This document shows positions 41,508-51,953 of a stretch of DNA of 64,000 nt, one piece after another (positions within the stretch are counted from its first letter, which is position 1; each line of letters starts with the position of its first letter). Position numbers and translations under genes: made by a program. The notes under the pieces were generated by a model. That model searched no databases. It had not been told where the DNA came from and saw only the letters and a list, made by a program, of their open reading frames with translations. The DNA is from Undaria pinnatifida (taxonomy: Eukaryota; Sar; Phaeophyceae; Laminariales; Alariaceae): contig JABAKD010000027.1 in assembly GCA_012845835.1 (NCBI GenBank), forward strand, positions 15,534,073-15,598,072, read 5' to 3'.

Positions 41508-44500
41508 GCTGCTGCTTCTGTTGTTGCTGTTACCCTTGCGGCTGTGTACTTGCTGTTGCTGTGTATTGCTCCGTGTTGATACCGACGTTTGTTATGATCT
41601 CGATGCCTCAGTGATAAAAAGAGCCTATCTACGATACTAGGTACTGGTATCGATTTTTAACCAGTGCTGCAGGTGCAGTTGGTGCTGCTGAACTGTTCTG
41701 CTGATGCTTTTGCCGTTGCTTCTGCCATGTTGCTGCTCTGTATTTGCTGTTATGTACTGAGTGTTTATTTGCGTGTATATCGCTGCTGCCGTACGATTGA
41801 TATCCGCCTTCATGACCTCGATGCCTCCGTGTTATAGGAGCCCATCGACCTTCGGCGAGAGGCGGAAGCCATCTATTCGGCATTCGAGCTCTCCCTCTGC
41901 CGGGACGTGGTTTTCGAGGTGTGTCCTGTGTCCTTTGTCCTACGCGAAGAAGATCGGCACAGCATAGGACACCTATTAATATCACGCAACATGAACTTTG
42001 TTTCAGGTTGTATTTCTTATTTTCCTACGTTCTACTCTAACTTCAGTGTACCGGCTCCCGGAATTCGTATATCCCTGTAAAACACACAAAAATAAATAAA
42101 ACGAAGCCACGCTCCTGCATAGAAAGGTCAAAACAAAAACAAATCGGAGCGTTGTTGTGATTTCTGTACGAATCGAGATGTAACTTATTACAGAGTCCTC
42201 TATACAGAAGGTATCGTACTGGTACCAGTCCCAGGTATGCCATAATAATCATCAGAAGTAAGAAGCTATTAATAGTGATTCTGCTCCCCTTCATCCTAGT
42301 AAAGCACTGCCTCCTGTAAATACCGGCCTGCCGTTCTTAATGCCTTGGTTTTTATTAGGTGTCCTGTATACGATTCAGGTCCACGAAAAAAAGCCGCGAA
42401 CCAAAAACGTCGGGTTCGCTCTTTTCGGGACGCTAAGAGTTTTCTGTTCAGGAAATCCTACTTAACGGCGAGCGCCTCGTTTAACCCTACCTGATGTATG
42501 GCATCCTTGGCCAAGGTTTTTTTCTGGGTGGCATGCGGTGTAGTCGGTTTTCAGACGCGAGTTCTGAAACGTATGTACTAGTATGGACCTGGCGCGTCGT
42601 AGACTGACTCCCGATTTCACTTTTTTATATGTTTTTCTGGCGGAGGCATGGCTTGCTTCAGCTATGATACATGCGTGAACCACTTGTGGTTTGCCTTTGT
42701 TTTTTCCCTGGGGTATTCCTCAGCTCCAGAGTGACTGGAGCCTGTCCTGTGACCACGGACTTGATTATGCGACTTAATTTGAGAACAACAACGACTACAA
42801 GGTTGCTCAAGGTTAGTGTGTCAAGAAGGGTTCCTTGTTGGGCAAATTAAGTGTTGGTTGTTGGCGGGCCTAAACCCACAGCTCAAACAGGTCACGATCT
42901 AGATCGTCTAGATCGTTTGGTCACGATCTAGATAAGCTAGATCGTCTAGATCCTGTATCTGTCGTTGTGATATGTTGTGCAAGATCTGTGTAGTACAGAT
43001 CCAACCGAGGAAACATGTGCTAGATCATGCTCGTCGTCGTGCGGCTCCCACCCCGCAACATGATCTAGGCCATGCAGATGCTATAGACCAGGGATCTAGC
43101 TACTTTTTGATACTAGAATCTAAAGAATCTAGATCGCGACCTGTCTGAGGTGTGAAACTGTTTTGTCTCTCAGTCTCCCACTGCCATATTCTACAATTTC
43201 TTGATTGTGCATTATTATTATGAAACGAACTAAACGACAGCTGCCGACGTATAGTCAACTAACTGATTGCTGTCATACCACCGACCGCATCATATCATAC
43301 CTGCCATTACCAACAGTAGTTTTACTACTTCAACTGCTACGTACGAGTATGAGGTAGTTTAGTATGCCGTGCACCCTTTCGTTCCTGGGCACCACGCTAT
43401 TATTGGTACAATACCATGTACTTGTGTAGCGTACCATACGCTGGTGGTACCGATACCAATGTTAGGCCTGGACACTGGCAGCCTCAATCAGTAGCTGTTG
43501 TACTGACGCAATCAGTAGATGGGATTGCATCAGTATACTGGTGGAGCGAAGAGGGTAATGCTAAGCGACCAGCTCGTAGCCCCCCTCGCCATACTGAGTG
43601 CATCAGTACACAGCATCAGTACACTGGTTGAGCGAAGCGAGTAGTGGCCACGGCCAGTCGCCCCCCCCCCCGGCTGGCGAGGGGAGCTCGCTGGAGGCCC
43701 CGCCGTAGATCCCCTGTCTTCCCTCCTTCCCTTCGTTTCCCACCATAATCGAGGATGAATACTGTACGTGGTGTGCTACTGGCTTAGTTGCGGCCATCGA
43801 CACAGAAAAAAGTGGAGGGATAAAACGAGAAAAGTACATTGGAACGTGTGGCGATGATGTGGCGGCCGTTGTCTTGTTTTACTTCTTTCAGGCGCACAAT
43901 ATAACACTGTCATGTTCTGTGTTTTGTGTTACTCCGTCCCTCTTGCCCTGGGAGCACAGGGTAGCAGGCTTCCAACCCTTTGACCCAATAGTCTGAGCCC
44001 GCAATTATTTTCGCTTGAATGGACCTTTTTTATCATGTCTTCCCGGACGCGCGTTCTATTGCTTTTAGAGGGCTTATTCGAATTTGAGGCACGTTTTTGG
44101 GTAAGATTAGCGAATTTCGCAACGCTCGCAGAATACACCGAAGGAAATCGTTTATTGAGTAAAATACCTTATCACCCTACCAGCAGCAACAATTTTTGAT
44201 AGGCTTCCGTCACGTAGTTATGGAGGGTTTCTCGGACGTACGTGAAATGTCAAATGTACAGGAAGCATGTGCTACAGTAGCTGGCTCTATCAGTGTTTAG
44301 ACTCTGCCACCTGTAATAATCCTACTGCAAGTACCTGCTGTGACAGTGCCTAGCCCCAGGGCTAAGTACCTGCCGCTTCAGTCAGTAGAAAGTATACTGG
44401 CTGCACCAGCAGCCAGCATCTTAAATATCCTGGCTGTACCAGCAGCCAGTATACTGGATAGCGCCATTATACTGGATTCGAACGCGATTATCGGGGCGGC

Positions 44501-47500
44501 CAATCGCCCGACCCGGGCTGGTGAGGGGGAGCAACTGGAGGCGCTGCCGGAGGCGCTGCCGGAGGCGACCAAAACGAGGTCACGTTGCCGCTTAATCCAC
44601 ACTATGGTTGAGAGCCACGGTGTACAGTACGCCACAACACTTGAACATTTGGCAATTAATTACTCCGGAGTATTTTAGTCTCGAATTCTAGGCGATAGTA
44701 AGAACATGCCCTCTTTTCTACTGAAAATAGCGCACCGTACACCCTACCCTCCATAAGAATTCCAGCCTAGCCAGAATATACGAGACTCGCAACCGGTGTC
44801 GCATGCTGTACATGACGAAAAGAAGTAACGACAACCCTAGGCCCGACCCAACTAGTAGTGCTTAGGGGTACGAGTCCTCTTGATCTCGCCGCAGTGTGCG
44901 CCAACCATAGCGTCGCCTAAGTGGTACCGGGAAGGTCTATCGACGAAAGCAGTACTTTTGTCTTAATTTCCCATCACCGCCGGAATCGGGGCTCAACAGG
45001 TCAGGAGTGATACGTCGGGCCCGGAAATATGTGTGTGTATGTTTAGTATGGATTTGGCAAGCAAAAAGGCATTAGTTATAACATGGTCGACAGTTTTTTT
45101 CCGAATGTAGGTTTTGCCGGGGTTTTTTCCGGACAGCTTCCGTGCAGGTCGCCCCGGGGTAGAGGTGAGGGTGAGGGTGAGGGTTAGTGTGAGTGTTGAG
45201 TTTTATGGTGTTTTATCCAGAATCCTTGGCATACTACTGGAACCCCACGCCGTACGCACATTGCTATATCTTTGCCATGCTGTATCCTGTGATTTTATTC
45301 ACATGGCCTGCATAAGCGGCTCCAGACGTACTGGGTTGGATAGGAGTTGGTTTGCGAGCATCGACACCCCAAAAGAGCGGAGGAATCGAAACAGTACAGT
45401 GCACTGCCCCCCTACCCCCTTACAAGTGCCCCACAAGAAAATTAGACAAACAGGAGGAAAACTATGGACCCAAATCGCCCTGGCTAGGTAACATTTGGTA
45501 ACATGATTCTGTGTTGACCCTTGCAGCACCCAGAGGAGTCATTGACCTACTACATGTTGAAAGGGTAATACGCCTGTAAATACTCGCGGCCGGAGGATCA
45601 CGCAGCTTGCTTATATGGGTATAGACCATTAAATTGCTCGAACTCACAGCTGGCGAATTAGAGTTGCTCGAACTCATAGCTGGCGTATTAAAAATATATT
45701 CTTGTGCACATAGTAAGTTGGACAGCTGTTGTGCGGAAGTTAGTGTAGGACATACCTTTCCCCAAATTTTCAATTTAACCTAAAAAACTAAAACCCGTAC
45801 TTATCTCTGTGTTGTATTGCTAGTCAGAGGACCGCGTACTGTAAGGGGCTTACTTGCAGCGATGATGAAATTATGCTTCTTGCCATGCGTTCGCGTAGGC
45901 GCATTATAAATCACTTACGAAGCGTGGAGCCATCAATGTCGAAGCGTGTACATAGCTTCGTGTTTCTGTGTGGAGTCGCGGCTTCGTGATTGATGTGCGC
46001 TCTAAATTCCCTATGATACGTACTGTGGCACACACGTATGGTATGTGTATAGTCTACATTAATATTTGTAAATTTAAAAAATACTCCACATACGTAAATA
46101 CTACAGCCGTGAGTTCGGGAGGACTTCGTCCCAACTCATCTTTGCAAGCTGTGTGTGATACTCCAATCGCGCGTATTTCTGGGTGTGTCCGTGTCCTCAA
46201 GAAGGATATAGGTCGACGACTCCCCTTAGTGCTAGCTACTGTCTGTAGTACATACGAGGGTCAACAGGGTGATATTTTTCAAAGACGTTCAGTGTTTAAT
46301 GATTCAATATTTAATCACTCTGCGCACGGAAACCGTAAATCCGCTTTGAGGCAGCATTAAAAAACATTCGGCGCGCGTACCGTCTAGCAGGTATTATATC
46401 ATGCGAGCAGTAGAGAGGGGCGAGATAAGTTTGTGTGCGCCTTATCCCTATGTGGGCTTGAGGGGGAAAAAGATGGAAGAATAAAAATGACTATTGCAGC
46501 ATCACGTAAACGAAGCAACGCGGACTGCGGCGTTAGCGTGTTTACGAGATGCCGGTGGAATCCGTACGATACACAACGTCTAACAAGTGTTTCTAAGAGT
46601 TGGACCGGAACTCTCGATATCATATCCTGCAAAACATGCATAACATAGCCACAAATACGAGATCTACTGTAAATTATCTAGATTATCTAGATTATCTAGA
46701 TTATCTAGATCGCCATCTGTCCGAAGTGTGCACGTTTTTTCTTGTAGGAAAAAGTACTTGAAATTAGTATGGGATACGTTTTGCAGTATTGAAAAGTTTA
46801 AGAAGAGCGAGGGGTTGAGCCAAGGCTAATGAGATGAGTCGGAAAAAAAAACGACACGAAGACGGCGCACGAGCACCACATAATACCTTGCTTCCTGGCG
46901 CTGCTTCGTGTCTCTGTCACACATTGGTATTGTTGATTAGATGTCATGATCCATTAATTGCAGCACACCGCACTTCTATAATCAAAATGTTGGTTGTTTT
47001 AGTGCACAACTTTGTCGGCTGGGAGTTCTTCTATATCCTTGACCAGTTGCATTGATCCTACGCACGACGCAAACTCCGATTTTTTTGTTCGCACAAAAAA
47101 ATGCACAAAAAATGTCAGCTGCAAGTCCGACCAAAGCTGCAGGTGCTCATGGAGTGTGCAAGCTGAGTAAACTCCGGTTCATGCGCGTTTTACCTAACCC
47201 AATTGCGATGCTGTCTCGTACTGCAGCTTTTCCGTACGTTAATTCCTAGTAACATGTCGCCGAAAACGTTGTTGCAGGTCTGAACGGTTAGGGTTAGCGG
47301 TGGGGTTAAGGTTAGAGGGAGTGTTGGAGATCGCCGCCGAAGCGATGGCGATCGACTCTTTCTTTCAAATTTTGGGCGAAAAAAACGTTCTCGATATTCT
47401 GGGCGGTCGTTGGCAAAAAAAACACGATTTCGATCGATCTCGATCTTCGATCTGGACCTCGATGCTCGCAACATTCAATCGATTGTAATGTCAATGAATA

Positions 47501-50500
47501 GCTACCAGGGTATGATAATGAATGTACGTTTCAATGCGGTGTTCGATGCTCGATATCATGCCAACTTAGTTTGCCGGTTGGTTCGCTCGTAGTGGGCACC
47601 ACCACCCACCACCCGCCACCATCACCTCTCTTTCGTTTCGTTTCGTTTCGTTTTTCACCCGCCACCATTACCTCTCTTTCGTTTCGTTTCGTTTCGTTTC
47701 GTTTCGTTTCGTTTCGTTTGGCGTCGCCTTGGCAGTTACACCGAGAGCTTCACACGGGATTACTAACCAATGAGCGATTGTGGGCGGAACATATGAACCC
47801 GCCGCCCAAGGCGACCCCAGGTGATGACATTGGCACACGACTGCTCTGCTGCATTCTGGAAAACCCGTCTAAATTAGTTATGGATATCGAACGATAATCG
47901 AGTTCGATACGATCTCGATGAGTGAAAAATCAAACAACGACATTTTACTTCGACGTATTCGATACCACGTTCGTATGTCCTTTCCTGAAGTTCATGGAGA
48001 CCTTCAAGCTCGACTCGCGTACTTGTTTTGGGTTGTAGCCTTGTTGTGAGAGTTACGCTTCAACTTATCAATGACTGCCGATATTGGAGCCTCCGGCCAA
48101 TTCCCCTTGAGCTCCAACACGCATCACTTTTTCATCTCGCTCTCACGCTCTCGCGTGCTGACTACGCCGAGGAAAAAACTGAGTTGTTTTTTGGCGGCAC
48201 GATGATCCCCGCGCTCGATGATTCACGTGTTTGTTGACGATCGGCGTGCTCGATGAACCGCGTGCTGTGTTTTGGAGTCCCAACTCTACGTCTCCGTTCA
48301 CCTATGCCTAGGCTTACATCAATGGTGCTCTTTATGCTATTAATAATGTTTTAATGTTTTTGCTGGGTAAGGAGCATAGCTACCGTATTTTCCTCCCAAT
48401 TAAGTGCTCGTTATGCTCGAGAAAAATATCGATATTTCTACCTTAATGCTGTTAAACATGCCTAATTATGCTGAAAAACAATTAGCACCAATGATGTACC
48501 TGGTACTACTCAAGCCTCCCTTAAACCTAGCCATTGCGCTGTCCTGAACCCTCGCTTACGGCAGGTGGGGATGTGTACGGTCGCATTCCACCGAAGGAAC
48601 CTTCTACGAGCATCACGTGTCCGAGCTGTAATCGAGCGGTGGGCGCCGCCCGATACGCCCCTCATCTAGACAAGTGCGCCCTAGGCTCCGCGCGGGGCAG
48701 CAGATCGTCTCGCTCGGCGCGGTCTTCGGTGAGTGCTTTGAGAGTAAGGAAGCAATTTCCCGCGAGTCGGGTGTGGTAGGCGGTTTGGCCACGGCTTGTC
48801 ACTTCAATGACACGCCTCGTTGCATCCTTTCACGTCAATGCCAATTCTACATTTTACACAATTATTCTAACAACGTCCGCTGTGAGTTCGACAAGTTTAG
48901 GGTCGATACTCGTCGTTGCAAGCTGCGTGATACACCTGTTTTGCTGCGGCTGTAGCTGTTTGGAGCTTTTGTTGTCTCTTTTCGTATACGTACTTTTTTT
49001 TGTTTTCTGTTTGGCGGATTGGCCACACTTGATGTGACGGCACGGAATCAGATCATTGCTGCAACGTGACCGAATCAGAGCATTGCTGCAACGTGACGGT
49101 ACTGGTGGCAACCCCACGCAAGGAGATTGTACGAACAACCGATGCTGCCCTTCGCGGGCCGCCTGCAGTCCGCGCAAACGCTCGCCGTATCACCACGTGC
49201 GTAAAGAATATATCGCTACACCGTTAACCTGCCCTCCTCCACCCTCTTCTCCATCCCTCCATCCCCACTCCCCCCACCCTCTCCATCCCTCGCCCTTCCA
49301 CCCCCTCACTCTTGGCAGTCTGATCATAACAAGTCTGTCGACAGCCCCGGGACTGGTTCGAAGTCATCTAGCAAGGTTTCGGGCAGGGCCTCGACAAAAC
49401 CCTCGCCCAAGAGTTCGCCCAAAGCTTCGGCCAAAGCGTCCTCCAGGCCACCATCTCAACCACCATCTCAACCACCATCTCAACCACCATCTTCTTCATC
49501 GGCAAAATCGAAATCGTCATCGTTGCCTTCAAAGTTGTCATTGTCAGCAGCAGCAGCGACAGCAGCATTGGCTAGGGCAGCGACACCCCCAGCTACAGCG
49601 TTGTCTAGGGCACCCTCACCAGCACTATCCAGGACACCCCCAGCACCAGCACCAGCCAGGACACCCCCAGTAGCTGCACTATCTCGGAAACCCCCAGTAG
49701 TAGCACTATCTAGGGCACCCCCAACAGCAGCACTGTCTAGGGCACCCCCACCAGCAGCAGCACCATTGTCTAGGGCAGCACCGTCAGCAGCACTGTCTAG
49801 GGCACCGCCACCAGCACTGTCCAGGTCGATGTCGGTGCCCAAGCCGTCGCCGCCTCCACCACCGCCTGCAGTGCACGCGGCGGTTTCCGTGAAAGGAAGA
49901 GATCCGCTGCACATTCTTATCAAGCTCGTGGATGGCGGTGAGCGTAGAACGATCCTGTGAAGGTTGTTCTTGTTGTTGTTGTTGGTGGTGGTGTTGGTGT
50001 TGGTGGTGGTGGTGGTGGTGGTGGTGGTGGTGTTTTGGTGTTGTGGTGGTGGTGGTGTTGGTGCTGTTGCTGTTGCTGATGCTGGTGCTGTAATGACTGG
50101 TGTTGAAAATGCTACCTACTGAACCAACAGGGCAAAGGATCGACCGACCTACCCAGCCCCCTCCATCACATATTATTTAATTTCGAAAAGTGCCGAAAAC
50201 TGATATTAATGCCCTTATCGTAGCAAGTGTCTGAACCTTGATGGATGCCTTACCTTACAACTTGTGCAGGTATATTTGTTGCCTGACTAAGGCTATGCAT
50301 GAAATGAGTACAGCCGCCGCCCCCTACCCATTCCCCCCTACCTCCCTGCTGAGGTTGGCGTCGATTGACAACGACTCTGTAAAACATGCCTCTCACTACG
50401 TGAGCTAGGCCACGAAGGTACGGTATTTTTTTCCCTCGTTTTTATGTTTTTTCGGCGGTAACCGAGATGGTGATCGAGTTAGATAATACTTTGCGGAGTT

Positions 50501-51953
50501 GAGAATTTTACCTCCGCGCTAGGGGAATCATAGCACGTAGTGTAAATATGGTTTGGCACCCGCGAGGCAGTTACGTAGCATGCTCATTACAATTCCTGGA
50601 AGTGGCCACGCTAGATTATTTTTAGTTTATTCGAAACAGTGACCCATATGCAAGAAAGTACGCACAAGGTGCGGAAGTCCGCCTCAAAAGTGGTTCTTGG
50701 TAGGATGCAGCTCACCCTTCAAGCGCCTCACCGAACACCTCACGACGCTTCGCGCTTGGTGCATGCCATGTCTGCCTGGTCGGTGACAACCCGACGTTCT
50801 CCGTCCCGGCGTTGTCGGGATGCAAGAGTATGGCAAGAGTATGGTCATGCTACTGCGGCTATGCATGAAATCAGCCCCCCCCCCCAACTCCCCGCCCGGT
50901 ATTGTAGAGATGCGAGGGTCTATGGCCTCACGACTGCGACCATCCATCACAGTGAGTACCCCTCCCCCTCTCCCTTCTCCCCTCCTCGACATCTGCCTCA
51001 CAGCCGCTGTTCAGACATACCACCGCGTGGTTCTCACGACCCCCCGAGGGGAAAAGCTTCCCCTGTCAAGAACGCAACCTTCCCGTGGGCTTGGCTCCTC
51101 CGGCGACCACCCCCGACCGCGCGACACGATCTACTCTAGAGCTGCCGCGGGCGGCGGTAGTAGCGCTACCACCACCAGCATCACCAGCAGCAGCGGTGGT
51201 GGCGTTGGTGGTAGAGGTAGCGGTAACAGTGGTGTATCTAAAGCGAGAACTTCTGTGTCCAGCCTCCCCCCTCGCTCCGGGGGTTCTAGTTGTACTTCTG
51301 GTTCTGCATCAGCTGGGATTTTGGGGGGCGGGGGAGGGGGAGGGGGTGGCGCGCGGTTAAAAAAGAAGGGCTCGAGTCCTGCGTCGTCGTCGGGTGTTTG
51401 TCATGATGCGCGGTTAGTGGACTCTCGAGGGTCTTCTTTTTCGACCCTTGGAGGCGGCGGGAGCAGGGGACGCGGCAACCGATCGCCCGCAGGCGGGGTT
51501 GGGCCAGGTTCAGGACGAGCGGGTGGAAGAGGAGCAGGGAGAGGAGGAGGAGGCAAGCCCGACGCTCTTCGACGTCAAGGGAGTCTCGGGTCCGGCAGTA
51601 GCAGCAGCAGCTGCGGCAGCGGCAGCAGCAGAACTGGCAGCAGCAGAAGCGGTAGCAGCAGTAGCAGCAGCAGCACCGGCAGCAGCCGCGGCGGCGCTGG
51701 CGGCAGTAGGAGCACCGGGTACAGCAGAGGGAGTATCAGTAGCGCTCCACCTCCTTCTCCTCCAAGGGTACCGCCACCCATGTTTATTTCCGCGAGCGGC
51801 AGCGCCCAACGTACACCACCGCCAGCACAGCATAAACACAGACAACCTAGCGGTGATAGCGGTTCTGGTAGTGGTGGCGGTAACGGGGGGGGGGGGGGGG
51901 GGCAGCGGGCAAGGGGGGCCCGGTTCGTTGCCTGGGGAGGACGGGTGCAGTAG
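40318..51953 (+). CDS. SGF11/ATXN7L3-like subunit of the SAGA deubiquitinase module
   Basis: Exons: 40318-40551, 41838-41918, 47736-47820, 48565-48728, 49319-49937, 51004-51953 (TAG). All five junctions keep phase. The 710-residue product has a charged N-terminus, a helix (AEAIYSAFELSLCRDVVFE then LHRELHTG) matching the Sgf11 N-terminal helix that contacts Sus1/Ubp8, and the Sgf11 zinc finger (Cys152-x2-Cys155-x11-His167-x3-Cys171) in DVYGRIPPKEPSTSITCPSC and NRAVGAARYAPHLDKC. In SAGA this finger binds the nucleosome and positions the H2B deubiquitinase. After residue 188 the protein is Ser/Ala/Pro- then Ser/Gly-rich, far longer than usual for the family. An upstream exon cannot be excluded. 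Confidence 0.8.
41430..41530 (+). repeat. (TTG)n microsatellite in SGF11-like intron 1
   Basis: About 25 TTG triplets with GTC and GCT interruptions. The Val/Leu frames are artefacts. Confidence 0.9.
41838..41918 (+). CDS. SGF11-like exon 2 (81 bp)
   Basis: Acceptor CCGTGTTATAG, donor GAG|GTGTGT, phase 0 on both sides. It encodes EPIDLRREAEAIYSAFELSL then CRDVVFE, the first part of the Sgf11 N-terminal helix. Too short to be seen as an ORF by length. Confidence 0.75.
42580..43175 (-). repeat. Composite TAGATC-family repeat, inverted copy
   Basis: Bases 42585-42790 are the reverse complement of 4660-4870. Bases 42890-42960 are GATCTAGATC-type simple sequence, and 42965-43150 match 20685-20880. 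It is the most complete copy of the family and lies in SGF11-like intron 2. Confidence 0.8.
47628..47720 (+). repeat. (CGTTT)n pentanucleotide array
   Basis: TTTCGTTTCG repeats in two blocks separated by a duplicated CACCCGCCACCATTACCTC segment. The array lies immediately upstream of the exon 3 acceptor and supplies its pyrimidine-rich tract. Confidence 0.9.
47736..47820 (+). CDS. SGF11-like exon 3 (85 bp)
   Basis: Acceptor CGTCGCCTTGGCAG, donor CAG|GTGATG. It encodes LHRELHTGLLTNERLWAEHM then NPPPKATP, completing the N-terminal helix (family pattern VHR). Enters in phase 0 and leaves in phase 1, exactly as needed. Confidence 0.75.
48565..48728 (+). CDS. SGF11-like exon 4: zinc-finger exon
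   Basis: Acceptor CTCGCTTACGGCAG, donor TCG|GTGAGT. It contains CPSCNRAVGAARYAPHLDKC, the C2HC Sgf11 zinc finger with all four ligands, then an Arg/Ser-rich basic tail (SARGSRSSRSARSS), which in this family contacts the histone H2A/H2B acidic patch. Confidence 0.9.
49319..49937 (+). CDS. SGF11-like exon 5: Ser/Ala/Pro-rich
   Basis: Acceptor CCCTCACTCTTGGCAG; donor GCG|GTGAGC. It begins SDHNKSVDSPGTGSKSSSKV, has PPSQPPSQPPSQ, then about ten copies of an SRAPP(A/T)AAL-like unit encoded by a degenerate 24-39 bp repeat, and ends AVSVKGRDPLHILIKLVDG. If the donor is not used, the frame stops at 49960. Confidence 0.65.
49965..50090 (+). repeat. GTT/GGT microsatellite
   Basis: GTTGTTGTTGGTGGTGGTG-type triplets, in the intron after exon 5. 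Confidence 0.9.
51004..51953 (+). CDS. SGF11-like exon 6: Ser/Gly-rich C-terminus
   Basis: Acceptor CTCCTCGACATCTGCCTCACAG joins exon 5 in phase 1. The first 25 codons look ordered (AVQTYHRVVLTTPRGEKLPL). The rest is Gly/Ser/Arg-rich, with poly-Ser near 51600-51680 and a G run at 51886-51902, to TAG at 51951-51953. An alternative exon ending at 50970 (ATCACA|GTGAGT) is possible but unassigned. Confidence 0.55.

Larger units (their letters stand above)
41919..47735 (+). other. SGF11-like intron 2 (5.8 kb)
   Basis: Besides the composite repeat, it has related segments at 43480-43690 and 44380-44580 (TCAGTATACTGG and CTGGCGAGGGGAGC words), hairpin elements at 45597-45690 and 46105-46165, and a run of AGATTATCT units at 46672-46710. 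I found no additional exon that would keep phase between exons 2 and 3. Confidence 0.5.
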
